From positions 14,958,599 through 15,022,598 of the forward strand of contig OX457029.1 of NCBI GenBank assembly GCA_949752745.1: a DNA stretch of 64,000 nt, written 5' to 3'. Numbering within the stretch: the stretch's first letter is position 1; the number at the start of each line of letters is the position of its first letter. Under the pieces are notes generated by a model. That model saw nothing but the letters and a program-made list of their open reading frames with translations, did no database searches and was not told the DNA's origin. This stretch comes from Protula sp. h YS-2021 (Eukaryota; Annelida; Polychaeta; Sabellida; Serpulidae). Positions 36,930 through 47,857 of this stretch are shown in pieces. The position numbers and the translations under genes were made by a program.

Positions 36930-37330
36930 CAATTTCTCACAAATGTCTGCAATGGGGCCTCGGAATCGGACAATCTCACACATGTCTACAATGGGGCCTG
37001 GGGATCGGACAATCTCACGTGTGTCTGCAATGGGGCCTGGGGATCGGACAATCTCACGTGTGTCTGCAATGGGGCTTAGGGATCGGACAATCTCACGTGT
37101 GTCTACAATGGGGCCTGGGGATCGGACAGTCTCATGTGTGTCTGCAATAGGGCCTGGGGATAGGACAATCTCACGTGTGTCTGCAATGGGGCCTGGGGAT
37201 CGGACAATCTCACGTGTGTCTTCAATGGGGCCTGGGGATAGGACAATCTCACGTGTGTCTGCACTGGGGCCTAGGGATCGGACAATCTCACACATGTCTA
37301 CAATGGGGCTTAGGGATCGAACAATCTCAC
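36930..37330. repeat. Minisatellite, unit 39 bp, about 10-11 copies
   Basis: Unit begins CAATCTCACGTGTGTCTGCA and continues ATGGGGCCTGGGGATCGGA. Because 39 is a multiple of three, long open frames run through it on both strands (plus 36916-37491, minus 36894-37334). Both translate as simple 13-residue repeats and I do not regard them as genes. Each unit carries a CACGTG or a close variant. Confidence 0.92.
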
Positions 37331-37334
37331 ACAA

Positions 37335-38195
37335 CGAACTTCCTCAAGAAATGGACTGCTTTTTCAGAAAATCGAAAGGGCAAAAAAGGGTAACTTTGTT
37401 TGCATCAAATAAAGCTCATCCCATAATACAATTTGCAAGTGTTCGTACACACTTCGTTAGTTCATTTAAATGGGTCGTAGTGATCAGATAAAAAAAATAA
37501 TCTTAGTAATTTATCTAGTAAACTTTCAAATCTTCTTATTTTTTATTCTGCTAAATTTAATTAAGATACTTCAGTAAAGTCATTCATTATTATCACAAAC
37601 AGTTGGCTTAGTCTGCTGAAAAGAATAAAATGCTATATTTGTTCTGGTTACTGCCTTTTGTATTACCTGAAGCCTGTGCGTCGCTATTTTTCGGACATAT
37701 CGACGACAGAGAGGCACAGAGATATTCTATTCAGCTAGTCTGCATTGTTTGATGTCCCATTACATTCAGACTTAATTGTACCTTACAGCCCAATCTAAAC
37801 CTTCATCACAGTCCAATTAATTTATACCCAATTGCACTGTATAACCCAGTGCCATAATGTTTTATGCCCTTTTTATATTTCTCCGCTTAGTAATTAGGAA
37901 ATTCCTAAGCGTTATGAATCTAAAGATATTACACTGTGTTTTCCAAATTTCGTTTTTTCCTTCTGTTGCAGGAGGGTATCCAGAAAACTTGCGAAAAAGG
38001 TTGGGGTGCACTAAAACGTCAAGCTGAAAGATGTTTACTTTAATTTTAATATCTAGTTTCATTTTTAGTGTGAATTTCGGACATCAAAATATCCTCGTTT
38101 AATTCTTTGCTGTACATTTACTGCAAAAGGCTTAACACCACCAATGATTTTGCCGATCATTTTTCATCGTTCGATTATTTATATGACTGTGCCTG
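37335..38195. other. No gene recognised
   Basis: AT-rich sequence between two minisatellite fields. Nothing identifiable. Confidence 0.4.
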
Positions 38196-38199
38196 TATC

Positions 38200-39470
38200 T
38201 TACATACGTGAGATTATGTGAGCCTACGCGAGTCTATGTGAGCCTACATGAGCATACGTGATCCTATATGACTGTGAGCCTTTGTGAGATTACGCGAGTC
38301 TCTGTGAGCATACGTGAGCCTATGTGAGTCTGTGTGAGCCTATCTGAGCCGATTTGAGAATACTTGAGACTATGTGGGCCTACGTGAGCCTATGTGAGTC
38401 TACGTGAGCCTATGTTAGTCTGTGTGAGCAATCGTGAGCCTATGTGAGTTTGTGTGAGCCTATCTGAGCCGATGGGAGCCTGCGTGAGCCTATGTAAGTG
38501 TGTGAGCATTCGTGAGCCTATGTGAGTTTGTGTGAGCATTCGTGAGCCTATGTGAGTTTGTGTGAGCCTATCTGAGACGATATGAGCCTACGTGAGACTA
38601 TGAGTGCCTATGTAAGCCTACGTGAGCCAATGGGCGTCTACGTGAATCTGTGTGAGCAATCGTGAGCCTATGTGAGTTTGTGTGAGCCTATCTGAGCCGA
38701 TGTAGCCCTACGTGAGCATATGTGAGCCTATGTAAGTTTGTGTGAGCCTATGTGAGCCGATATGAGCCTACGTGAGAATATGTGGGCCTATGTGAGTCTA
38801 CCTGAGCCTACGTAAGCCTACGTGAGTCTGTGTGAGCATTCGTGAGCCTATGTGAGTTTGTGTGAGCCTACGTGAGCCGATATGAGGCTGCGTAAACCTA
38901 TGTGAGCCTACGTGAGTCTCTGCGAGCATACGTGATTCTACGTGAGACTATGTGAGCCTATGTGAGTCGGTGTGAGCATAGGTGAGGCTATGTCAGTCTG
39001 TGTGAGCTTACTTGAGCCATTGTGAGCCAACATGAGACTATGTGAGCCTACGTGAGTCTTTACGAGCATACATGAGCCTACGTGAGACTATGTGAGCCTA
39101 TATGAGCCTGTGTGAGTATACGTAAGCCTATGTGAGTCTCTGTGAGCAAACGTGAGCCTATGCGAGTCTGTGTGAGCCTACGTGAGCCGATGTGAGCCTA
39201 CGTGAGACTATGTGAGCCTACGGGAGCTATGTGAGCCTACGTTAGCCTATGTAAGTCTGTGTGAGCATCCGAGAGCCTATATGAGTTTGTGTGAGCCGAT
39301 GTCAGCCTATGTGAGCCTATGTGGGTCTACGTGAGTCTCTGCGAGCCTATGTGAGACTGTGTGAGACTATGTGAGTCTGTGTGAGCATACGTGAGCCTAT
39401 GTGAATTTGTGTGAGTCTACGTGAGCCGATGTGAGCCAACGTGAGAATATATGAGCCTATGCGATGTGAC
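38200..39470. repeat. Decamer-based minisatellite, 1.27 kb
   Basis: More than 120 copies of a 10-bp unit GTGAGCCTAY and its variants (GTGAGTCTGT, GTGAGCATAC). Higher-order blocks of 30-60 bp can be seen, such as TATGTGAGTTTGTGTGAGCC repeated at 38440-38880. Nearly every unit carries GTGAG, a splice-donor-like pentamer. Confidence 0.93.
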
Positions 39471-39870
39471 ATGACCTTTGGAGGAAACCTGTCTTGAAAG
39501 TCTTTCTGAAAAACATGAGCTAAAATGGGCAATAGATGGGCAATAGATAAAAAAAAAGAAAAATAGAAAGTTGTAAATAAATCGGCAAGCTTTTAAGAAA
39601 TAAAGACAAATGGGAAACGTGCCCCATAAAATCCTTTGTTGCAGATGTGACTGAATTGGTTATGGCCGGTGTTAGTTGCAAATTTATGCCTCATACAGCG
39701 CCGCATCTGTGTGACGCAGTGCAAACTGGCTGCTATTTGATCTAGTGTCATCGGATAATTGCCCTTGATCACTGATAGGCCCCGCAGCTTCACCTGTAAA
39801 TGTTTATAGGTTTATAGATGAAAACATGTGCAAGTTATAATCGACTAGGATTTTGTCTATTTTAGTAAAT
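39471..39870. other. No gene recognised
   Basis: Short spacer between the decamer array and Polinton B. No motif or repeat seen. Confidence 0.4.
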
Positions 39871-39875
39871 GGGGA

Positions 39876-40480
39876 AGGAGACTTCTGGCAGGTCCGTTCA
39901 GAAGTCCCATGAGATTTCTGACCTGCCAGGCTAGAAGTCCCTGAGATTTCTGGCCGGTCAGGAAGTCTGGCCGGTCGTCTTCAAGTCCCATGAAATTTCT
40001 TACCGGTCTAGAAGTCCCATATCGAACATTTTTCATTTTTGAACCACCCCCCCCCCCTTCGACGGGACGGAATGACCTTCCCCGCGATCCTAATTACGCG
40101 AAATTTTAGTGTGTTTTTAGTCTGAGACCATTCTGAGCATTTTTCATTTTTCCCTCTCCTCCAGGCCTAAATTTCTAATTTTAGCATACTTTTTCGCTTC
40201 AAACCATTCTAAGCATTTCTCACCCCCCCCCCCCCCCAGGCGGGAATTTCAAATTTTATCATATTGTTTTTCTTTTCAGACCAATCTGAGCATTTTTTCA
40301 TTTTGTTTCACCTTTTGATCCCCCAAGGCGTGAATTTCTAATTTTAGCATATTTTTTTCGTTTTAGACCATTCTGAGCATTTTTCATTTTTTGACCTTTT
40401 GACCTCCGACTAGGCTACAATTTCTAAATTTAGCATATGGTTCGTTGCACACCAATTTGAGCATTTTTCAGTTTTCACCT
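39876..40480 (-). repeat. Left terminal module of Polinton B
   Basis: An outer palindromic part (39876-40020, GAAGTCCCATGAGATTTCT and TGGCCGGTC phrases) is followed by about five units carrying the inverse phrases CCATTCTGAGCATTTTTCAT and TAGCATATTTTTTCG, with C-runs between. A further isolated unit lies at 41050-41090. The inverse of 6480-6830 and 48300-48560. Confidence 0.8.
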
Positions 40481-41090
40481 TTTGACTCCCCCCCCCCCCC
40501 CATCCCCTACCACGGCGGAAAAAATCTGAATACTGGAAATGATTCGTATTTCAATTCATTGTGGTCCTGCATTGAAATGAAAGTCAACATTGAACCTGGC
40601 TGTTTAAAAATATGCACAATAATTCACTTATGGCATTGCGTTGAACATCCAAAGCATTAAGCTTTCTAGATCTCACCTGTAAAAAAGTTCTGTTTTGTGC
40701 TTCTCGACAATACATTTTTTCTATAATCCATACATCAGTGTCAATATTTTGCCCTTATTTCACATGAGCTGGTGGTCCTGAAAAAAGACTGAGGTTTTAT
40801 TTTAGTAGGTGATGTTTCTTGCAAAAGTAAGCGTTAAGAAACGTGGTTATTGTCACATCCATCGCTCTAAGCTGTATCTGAAGAATTAGACCGTAGCACT
40901 GTATTCATAGTTAAATACTTGACAAGTGACAGTTAACACATTTTCAATTGTGTATTTTATTCTGTTACCGAAGGCACGTGCAGAAACTTGTTTCTGGTTT
41001 CTAGACCACTCATTTATCTGAACACATATGTTTAATTAACCAAATTTCAGATTTTGGCATATTTTTTCGGAGCATCCTGAGCATTTTTGA
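40481..41090. other. No gene recognised; inside the left end of Polinton B
   Basis: AT-rich spacer with C-runs at the left edge and one stray terminal sub-repeat at 41050-41090. Nothing coding. Confidence 0.4.
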
Positions 41091-41092
41091 TT

Positions 41093-41102
41093 AGTATATA
41101 AG
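41093..41102 (+). promoter_or_regulatory. TATA-like promoter element in Polinton B left end
   Basis: AGTATATAAG, identical to the minus-strand copy at 6460-6469 in Polinton A and pointing into the element. It is followed by an ACAGACTTGATAACTTCAAC leader and lies about 510 bp upstream of the first ORF. Confidence 0.5.
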
Positions 41103-41611
41103 ACAGACTTGATAACTTCAACAGTGCATAACTACAACACGACTGGATCGATTTCAACCATTTTTAAACCATAGTGTTTAGCAGGATTCTGTCTTTAAAT
41201 GAGGGTGAACGTTGTGATATCATATACGAAGAGCGTTGAAACTGTTTTTATGAGGTCTGGCAAGGACTTGAAACTTTGCTTTGAAGTCAAGAACCAATTC
41301 GTTAGAAAGAGAATTGACAGTATCCTATCCTAAAGATCAGGCTGTGGTGAAGGATCATTTTAAATCTTTATCAATACTAGGATTTCAGTGTCAGAAGATC
41401 TTATTATATAAGTTATTGAAACTGATGGTGAACGCTGCATAACATTGTTTAAAAACTTAGTCATTTAAATGTTGAGACCATAGTGACAACGTTTTTTTCT
41501 TTCCAGCCAATTTAATCTTATGTGAGTTGTTTCAAAGTCAACAAAGGAAGAAAACAATAGAAGACGTAAAAATAGAAGAGGAGAAATTTTTTAAAAGAAG
41601 CCATATGAAAC

Positions 41612-41824
41612 ATGTCAGCAAAGAACCAAAACAAGTCTGATGCAGCGCAAGTCGGTAGAGGCAGAAGAATAAGCCGTGGTGGATATGCACAACATTAAAT
41701 TTTCGAACTTGAATATGGATCTGACTTGCCACAAGATATGCGACCAGACAACATTGAGAATGTTTTATTATTTGGTGGTTATATGGATGTTCTTTCAAAC
41801 ATGTTTTCAACAAAACTAAAATAA
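41612..41824 (+). pseudogene. Small basic Polinton B ORF with one stop
   Basis: Starts MSAKNQNKSDAAQVGRGRRI, an Arg/Gly-rich basic head. After one in-frame TAA it continues through an acidic stretch (LPQDMRPDNIENVLLFGGY) to a stop at 41824. Unknown family. It is immediately followed by the NADAR-like remnant, so the two may once have been one protein, with the basic head as an N-terminal extension. Confidence 0.45.
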
Positions 41825-41825
41825 T

Positions 41826-42292
41826 TTGGACATATACTCAACTCGATTGAAACTATATATCAATATGAGAAAGCAGTTTCTCAAACCGTCAAGACATTGT
41901 TTTAGCTATTGCTTCATGTAGAAATGGATAAGAAGCGAAACGCATAGTAATAAAGTAATAAAGCCATGTCCCCTAGGGCATACAGCGAAGGAAAACAAAA
42001 TGACGTTTTATAGGCAAAATTAAATCAATGCGTGTTATTTCGTAAAAAGTTAAAAGAATGCAGAGATAAGACCCTGGTTGAAGCAACTTATGACAAGTGG
42101 TGGGGAGATGGAGTCAAACAATTATCATTCCCATCATATCCTGGAACGAATTTAATGGTAAAGCTGTTAAAACAGCTAGCTATTTATGTTAAACAGAGGA
42201 GTAAATTAAAGTACACATCAAAACAGCTCAAGAACGAATTAAACTTGAAGAACATTAAAGTTTATATGTATGAATCGTTGTGCAAAACATAA
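41826..42292 (+). pseudogene. NADAR-like (DUF1768/YbiA) domain remnant
   Basis: Segments in two or three frames read NSIETIYQYEKAV (41842-41880), IASCRNG, stop, EAKRI (41905-41945), and then an open stretch 42032-42292 with KTLVEATYDKWWGDGV and FPSYPGTNLMVKLLKQL. This order (E-x-x-Y-Q-x-x-K, LVEA-x-x-D-x-x-WG-x-G, N-L-x-x-x-L) is that of NADAR domains, predicted N-glycosidases acting in ADP-ribose and nucleotide chemistry. It sits between the left terminus and integrase on the integrase strand. Stops near 41904, 41935 and 41954 and at least one frameshift show decay. Function in the element is unknown. The call is from recognition of the motif pattern only. Confidence 0.68.
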
Positions 42293-42399
42293 TCTTTTAA
42301 CTGTTTTCTCTGAATCAATAAAATATTGATTATGTTATTCATATTTGCATGTCAATAAAGGTTCTATTATGTGAATGGCTGGTTTTATTTCGAGTTAAG

Positions 42400-43460
42400 A
42401 TGTCAACGTGGAAAGACTACTTAACTATTACTTACTTTATACCTGAAATTAATGGAGCATTTGTGGGACTTAATAAATTGTGCAAAATACGGAATCAAAA
42501 CAAACATACTGTGACATATTCCAAAGATCAAAATGCCTTTAGTTTACTTCAACCATTGAAATACAAATTTAAAAGCCAACGCGTCATTACCCGTGGTATT
42601 GATGGTATGTGGGATGTGGGCTTGGCAGGTGTAGCCAATTTTGCAGCACATAATGAAGGCAATCATTTTCTACTAATCGTCATAGATGTCTTTTCTGAAC
42701 ACTTATCTTTTCGAAAACCTTTCCAAAACAGAACTCATATGAGCGTCATTCAAGCCTTCCCAGAGATTTTTCAAGAAACAACAAGAAGACCTAGAACATT
42801 TAGGTCAGATAATGGAATAGAACTTAAGAACAGATGGGTAAAGCAATTTCTAAAGAAAGAAGGCATTTATGCATATACTACCAAGAATGAGACGAAACCC
42901 AACTTTGCTGAAAGAGTCATACGTACCCTCAAAGGAATGATGTATCGCTATTTTCTACATTGGCAAGCGTATCGGTATACAGATATTTTACAAGACTTAG
43001 TCTACAATTATAATCATAGGCCTCATGACTCCTTACCAAATACATTATCATCGGTAGACATTACCAAGAAGATTGAATGTAAAATGTGGAAATACATGTA
43101 TATTGATAAATTGAAACTGAAATCAAAGAAAAAGAAAAAAATCGACAAGCTTAACATTTGTCAACATGTTCGCATTCATTTCACACATGAAATATGTATT
43201 TCAAAGGGATTGCCATATCAAATGGACACAAGAAGTGCTCATTCTCATACATCGTTGTAAAATGCAAGGAATACATTTGTATCGTGTTAAAGACTTCTTA
43301 CATGAAGATATTGATGGTCATTTCTATGAAGAAGAATTACAAGCTGTTACAAAAGACGTTCAATCCGTATACAAAATTGAAAACGTTTTGAAGACACGAA
43401 AAAGACGAGGTGTGAAAGAATTATTGGTCAAGTGGTTAGGCTGACCAAAGAAATAGTTGG
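42400..43460 (+). pseudogene. Polinton integrase with chromodomain, copy B
   Basis: Near-continuous frame from ATG 42400 (MSTWKDYLTITYFIPE) to about 43190, then a frameshift into 43166-43444 for the tail. The second Asp is present in FRSDNGIELKNRW and the Glu in NETKPNFAERV. The first catalytic Asp segment reads MWDVGLAGV, so Gly replaces Asp (copy A has MWDVDLADV). The tail has LYRVKDFLHEDIDGHFYEEE and a chromodomain start, VYKIENVLKTRKRRGVKELL, ending in VKWLG and a TGA. An upstream in-frame ATG exists at 42349, but copy A similarity supports 42400. Inactive by the Asp loss and frameshift. Confidence 0.9.
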
Positions 43461-43469
43461 GTAAAGTAA

Positions 43470-44065
43470 TCTGAGATTCAAGCGCTATGAAGCATCCGTT
43501 TATATGTCTGGCGTCTGGACCAACACACAGTGGAAAAATTTCCCTTATGAAAGCGCTCATTGAACAAAAAGTTATTCAACCATTTCCTAAAAATCTTTTA
43601 TGGCTCTATCCTGCGGATCAGCCCTTGTACAAAGAATGAAAGGAGAAACAGAATAAGTTACCCATTATTGATGATCTCATGACCAAATGCTACAGTGATG
43701 AAAGCATGACCATATTGTTTAGTGTTGGAAGAAGCCATAAAAATCTAAGCATTATTTTCGTCGTACATCTGTTTAACTAAGGAAATATTAGTTTAATACA
43801 CATATAATGTAATATTAGTTTAATACACATTACATTATTCTCTTTAAAAATCCAAAAGATAGTTAACAGATCAGTACAATGGCTCGACAAATCTCAGTTT
43901 CTCATTGAGGTTTATCAAAATGCAAACCTCATGGGTATTTATTCACTGATTTGAAACCAAACACAGAAGATAAGTTACGTATTCGCACAGAAATTCTGTC
44001 AAGTGATATGCATTATGTTTATGTAAGTAAAACAGTGAATAAAAAAATCAGAACAGTTTGGTACT
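43470..44065 (+). pseudogene. Polinton FtsK/HerA-type packaging ATPase, copy B
   Basis: Walker A GPTHSGKI near 43520, then ALIEQKVIQPFPKNLLWLYP. A later block reads DLMTKCYSDESMTILFSVGR near 43670, where the family has its Walker B and sensor region. The C-terminal HGYLFTDLKPNTEDKLRIRT lies near 43940-44000, ending at a VYVSK stop. In the family it packages DNA into capsids. It follows the integrase directly, as in copy A. Several frameshifts and stops. Confidence 0.88.
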
Positions 44066-44119
44066 GAACGTCGAGATATCTAAAAGAATTCAAGCGAATC
44101 AACCATTTCTTTATTTATT

Positions 44120-44400
44120 TGCCGTAGCAGTGCTAAACGACGTAAATTCTTATTGGAGCAAGTCACAAAAGATGAATTAGTCAGTTTGTTTGAAATATGC
44201 TTGAATATGTTGCATGGGCACTTACCATTGAAACCAAATATGTATCAAGTCAAAAATTAAGCGTGAACAACACACCATTCGACAACTCGCTGGCAAGAAA
44301 ATTTCCCTCAAGCGTAAAAAAAGTTCATTATTCAGAAAGATGGATCTATTGGAACAATTGCAGGAATTGTGCTTATTATTAGTTAGCCATTATTAGTGCA
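44120..44400 (+). pseudogene. Polinton small basic core-like protein
   Basis: Reads AKRRKFLLEQVTKDELVSLF near 44130, then a frameshift and IRQLAGKKISLKRKK near 44275-44320. It resembles the short basic protein found next to capsid genes in Polintons and adintoviruses, sometimes compared with adenovirus core protein X. That comparison is tentative. It lies between ATPase and capsid genes. Confidence 0.6.
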
Positions 44401-44415
44401 ATTGTTATTAAAAAG

Positions 44416-44970
44416 ATGAAGCATGTATTGAAAACAATCCTTATTCCTGAACCAAAATATAGAAAATTATTATCAAGTCAACCTTCAGACTACTGCATCA
44501 ACACTAAAGTGAATAAACTTTTAAAAAAGAAACGAAATGGTGAAACTGCAATGGAAATTTTTCAACTTCTTGACCACCATTTACAAACAAATCAGTCACA
44601 AGAACAACAAAAATCAGCTGCTGTGGCTGCTACAGAAAAATCAGAAATGTCACAAGAGTTAACATTTCTAAACCATTTTCAACCTATATATCACGTGAAT
44701 GTAACACAGCTTCTGGCAGAACTTAAGAAATTTGTTACGAGATAGACAGATAAAAATGAACTTGTGTTGAAATCTGTAGATGTAATTGAAAATTCCAACA
44801 TTATAGATTTACTTAAAGAAGCAACATTTGTTACAGAAACAAAAGAACGACAAGACCACCATGAAGTTGGTTCAGTTTATTCAGGAAATTGTAGATGCTA
44901 ATATTCCAAAAATTGTTTTGGCAAAAAGACAACTTGTGAAGATATTACAAAAGAAATGAGAAAGTGTCAA
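44416..44970 (+). pseudogene. Conserved-looking Polinton protein of unknown function
   Basis: Starts MKHVLKTILIPEPKYRKLL and is open to 44745, then continues past the stop with ENSNIIDLLKEA (44790-44825). It is lysine- and glutamine-rich with a predicted helical middle. The same position in other Polintons holds a protein of this style, but I know no function. Confidence 0.5.
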
Positions 44971-45187
44971 CAAAGAGCTATGCTGTTGTCAAGAAAATGA
45001 AACTGCAATTCATATTCCTATAAAAATAAGGTGTGTAAGTGGTTGTTGCCAAGGGGAAGTAATACTCGGCAACAATATGAATCATGCACGCAGCGCATGC
45101 AATGCATGTAATGTGAATGGCGCGCCATGCACAAAGTAATGTATATACGCACCCAGTCCACCAACGCACATATACCATTTAGCGATC

Positions 45188-45923
45188 ATGGAGTCAACAA
45201 GTTTTTACATACTTCGCCAAGTAATGCTAGCATGAACTATTATCCCACTGTTAAAGCCTCTAATTATCAAATTCGTTTGCCTCGTACATTATATTTGAAA
45301 GGAAAATATGAAGTAGACTAAGCTGAAATTCAATACCGACACACATGGACGACAATAAGACAAGGAATAGACTTACCATTGATTATCGGTCATCATTAGA
45401 TGATAGCTTTTATGAAGTTTCCATTCCATATAGTTACAATAGATCTATATCTGAAATATGTAGTGCAATGAATGAAGAATTAGAAAGATCTATTACTACA
45501 AATTCTATTCTGCTCAAGTATGAGAAAATTGGACGAAGAGTTTCTCTTATGCAGAAATGATTATGATATTGTCTTTCTACTGGATTACCTGAGATTTTAG
45601 CATGTATACCAGATCAATGGCATAAACAGTCTGGTTCTGCTGAACAGCAAGCAGTGAAAGATGGATTTTTTACCCTTTGTGAGTACTGTAACATTTGCTA
45701 GTCACAAGTAGTTGGAGATTATTATGTTCCTTTACTACGTTCTGTTCCCATTGAAGGTAATGATTGTAATATTCTTATGAAAACTTATGAAGAACCTCAT
45801 TACGTGCCTGTTAACACATTAAAATTTGACACGATGGAAATTAATATTAAGGATGGCACAGATCATAATGTTTCATTTCAAACTGCAAAAATGATCTGTA
45901 AACTTTATTTTCAACAAAAATAA
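45188..45923 (+). pseudogene. Polinton penton-like minor capsid protein
   Basis: The ATG at 45188 (MESTSFYIL) runs into a frameshift. The next frame gives PSNASMNYYPTVKASNYQIR and LPRTLYLKGKYEV. Later fragments read QVVGDYYVPLLRSVPIEG near 45710-45765 and EPHYVPVNTLKFDTMEINIK near 45790, with a stop at 45921-45923. In the family this single jelly-roll protein forms the capsid vertices. At least four disruptions. Confidence 0.85.
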
Positions 45924-45925
45924 TT

Positions 45926-46320
45926 ATGAAAGCATTGTGAAAGAATATACATACGATCCATTTGCATACCGCAACAATTTTCTTCATCAAGTTGGTGGAG
46001 ATATGCATGGATTTAAAGGCATGTGCATACAATATGGTGCTTTCTTGGGAGCATTGGCTCGTAAAGCTAGTCTACTCATTAAGGCAGGAGCAAAAAGTGT
46101 TGCCATATCTCAAAAAGGTTGCAAATAATTTGGTTAAAGACGTGGCTGATGGTGTAGCTCAAGAAGTTGTTGGTGTTATTGATAAACGAAGTACACCAAC
46201 GAAAGTTGCTAGAAGGCGAAGGAAAGTGAAAGGAGCAACATCAAAAGATATATTTCGGAAAGAGAAAAAATGTCAGTCATCCATGATCATTCTTGTAAAT
46301 GTGGTCCTTCTCCTGCTGTA
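45926..46320 (+). pseudogene. Polinton pVI-like virion protein
   Basis: A first frame near 45960-46128 contains FLHQVGGDMHGFKGMCIQYG and LGALARKASLLIKAGAKSVA. After a frameshift LVKDVADGVAQEVVGVIDKR leads to a strongly basic tail (KVARRRRKVKG). The Gly-rich head, amphipathic helix and basic tail match the adenovirus pVI-like protein next to Polinton capsid genes, thought to act in maturation and membrane disruption. The assignment is by style and position. Confidence 0.65.
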
Positions 46321-47439
46321 GACAAAACTAATAATGTAGACTATCAACAACTCACTGCCATTTGAGGTGATGCTCCAATAGAATTGTATATTCCTGCTGG
46401 TACAGATTCATATTCAGATTCAAGAATAATAGACTTCATGTTGTATGTAGATTGCAAAGCGTGATTGTAGTTTGTAGTGTAACATCCACCAATGATTTTT
46501 TAATGTCTGGTGGTCCAGTATTGAAGTATCTCTGAATGATCGATTGATTTCCCATAGTAACAATTCCCATAATTATGATAGCATCATTGCTCACATTCAT
46601 GATTTGGAAGAAAATCTAAATTTTTGAGTACTCAGTGCGTCTCATCTATAAGGATACTGCTGGATCGATGAATTTTCATGCGGTGAAATTAGCCAAGCAT
46701 GTAAAGTATATAACAAGCTTTCATGTAAATGCTGAGGGTAGTGAATACTTGAAGCAGGAAATAATGGTTAACATAATCGTTATTTGCATACGGGTCTAAG
46801 AGATGTGTTTTTAACTATTTACGAAGTTAGAGTTAGTCCAGCTATTCAACTGGGATATACCAATGCATTGATGAAAACTCCTGCCAAGTTTCCTATTACC
46901 AGAAAAGAATGTAAAGTTGCAGCCATTCCTGCTGGATTTCAATACTTTATAAAAGATAACATCTTTTTGGGTCTGTTACCAAAACGTATTGTTATTGGAA
47001 TGGTTCACATTGAAACCTTTGCTGCAACAGTGACAAGAAATGCATACAATTTTGAACATTTTAATCTTAAATACATTCATTTTTACACTGATGGTGAACC
47101 AGTCCTATGCAAACCTCTCAAGAACATAACATTAATGAGGGAAAAATATCATGACGCTTTCGAAACTCTTTATAAATCTTTTGATAAATTGAATGATAAT
47201 AAAGCTCCATCATAAAACGGGAAGATTGGCCTAGAGGTTATGCTTTATTTTATTTCGACTTAACATCTGATTATGATGGTGATAATCATTACGCTCTTAT
47301 CCAGCATGGAAACTTCCGGCTAGAGATGAATTTTGCCAATGCCTTGCAAAATACAGTCAATGACATAGTCTATGCTGAATTTGACAGCATCATTGAAAGA
47401 AGCGCGAATCGCAGTATTCAGTTTGATTATCAATCATAA
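46270..47439 (+). pseudogene. Polinton major capsid protein (double jelly-roll)
   Basis: Starts MSVIHDHSCKCGPSPA at 46270, followed by several broken segments. The best-preserved part, 46784-47215, reads GLRDVFLTIYEVRVSPAIQL, KRIVIGMVHIETFAATVTRN and FEHFNLKYIHFYTDGEPV, characteristic of the C-terminal jelly roll. After a stop at 47213-47215 the text continues with YALFYFDLTSDYDGD and ends in FDYQS and TAA at 47437-47439. In the family it builds the icosahedral shell. It overlaps the preceding gene slightly. At about 390 codons, with the N-terminal roll degraded. Confidence 0.87.
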
Positions 47440-47441
47440 AC

Positions 47442-47857
47442 ATGAAGCATATAGATGTCATTTTGACGCATAATGTCAAGACAAAAGATTCATTCCACAG
47501 AGTGCTTCCTGTGGATTGCCAGCATTACAGCAAGTAGCCCATGTCATCAACACAGACAACCATGATGGACCTGGCGAACATTTGGTTGCCGTGTACTTTG
47601 ACAAAGTTGTGTAATGTTATGACTTTTATAGACTTGCACCTATAGATAATCGTTTGCTAAAGTTTTTAAATAAGGAGTATGTGTATAATTCAATACCATT
47701 CCAACAGCTCCTTTCCAATACTTGTCGTTTTTATTGTGTTTATTATATATTGCATAGAGCTCGAGATTATAGCATGTTTGACGTTATAGATATATTAAAA
47801 AGAAGTGATGGAGAGTTTGTAACCAAAGGCTTTGTTTATAAACCGTTGTTCTATTAA
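47442..47857 (+). pseudogene. Polinton adenovirus-type cysteine protease
   Basis: ATG at 47442, three bases after the capsid stop. Broken early, then NTDNHDGPGEHLVAVYFD near 47554-47605 with the catalytic His, and SNTCRFYCVYYILHRARDYS near 47715-47770 with the catalytic Cys (second Cys). The acidic partner region (YDFYRLAPIDN, 47620-47650) is present. The family cleaves virion proteins during maturation. Last gene before the right end. Confidence 0.85.

Noticed and set aside
36894..37491. Long open frames on both strands in the 39-bp minisatellite as genes
   Set aside because: They are stop-free only because the unit is a multiple of three; no domain, and both strands are equally open.
36930..39470. 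CRISPR-like array
   Set aside because: Direct tandem repeats without unique spacers, in a eukaryotic context.
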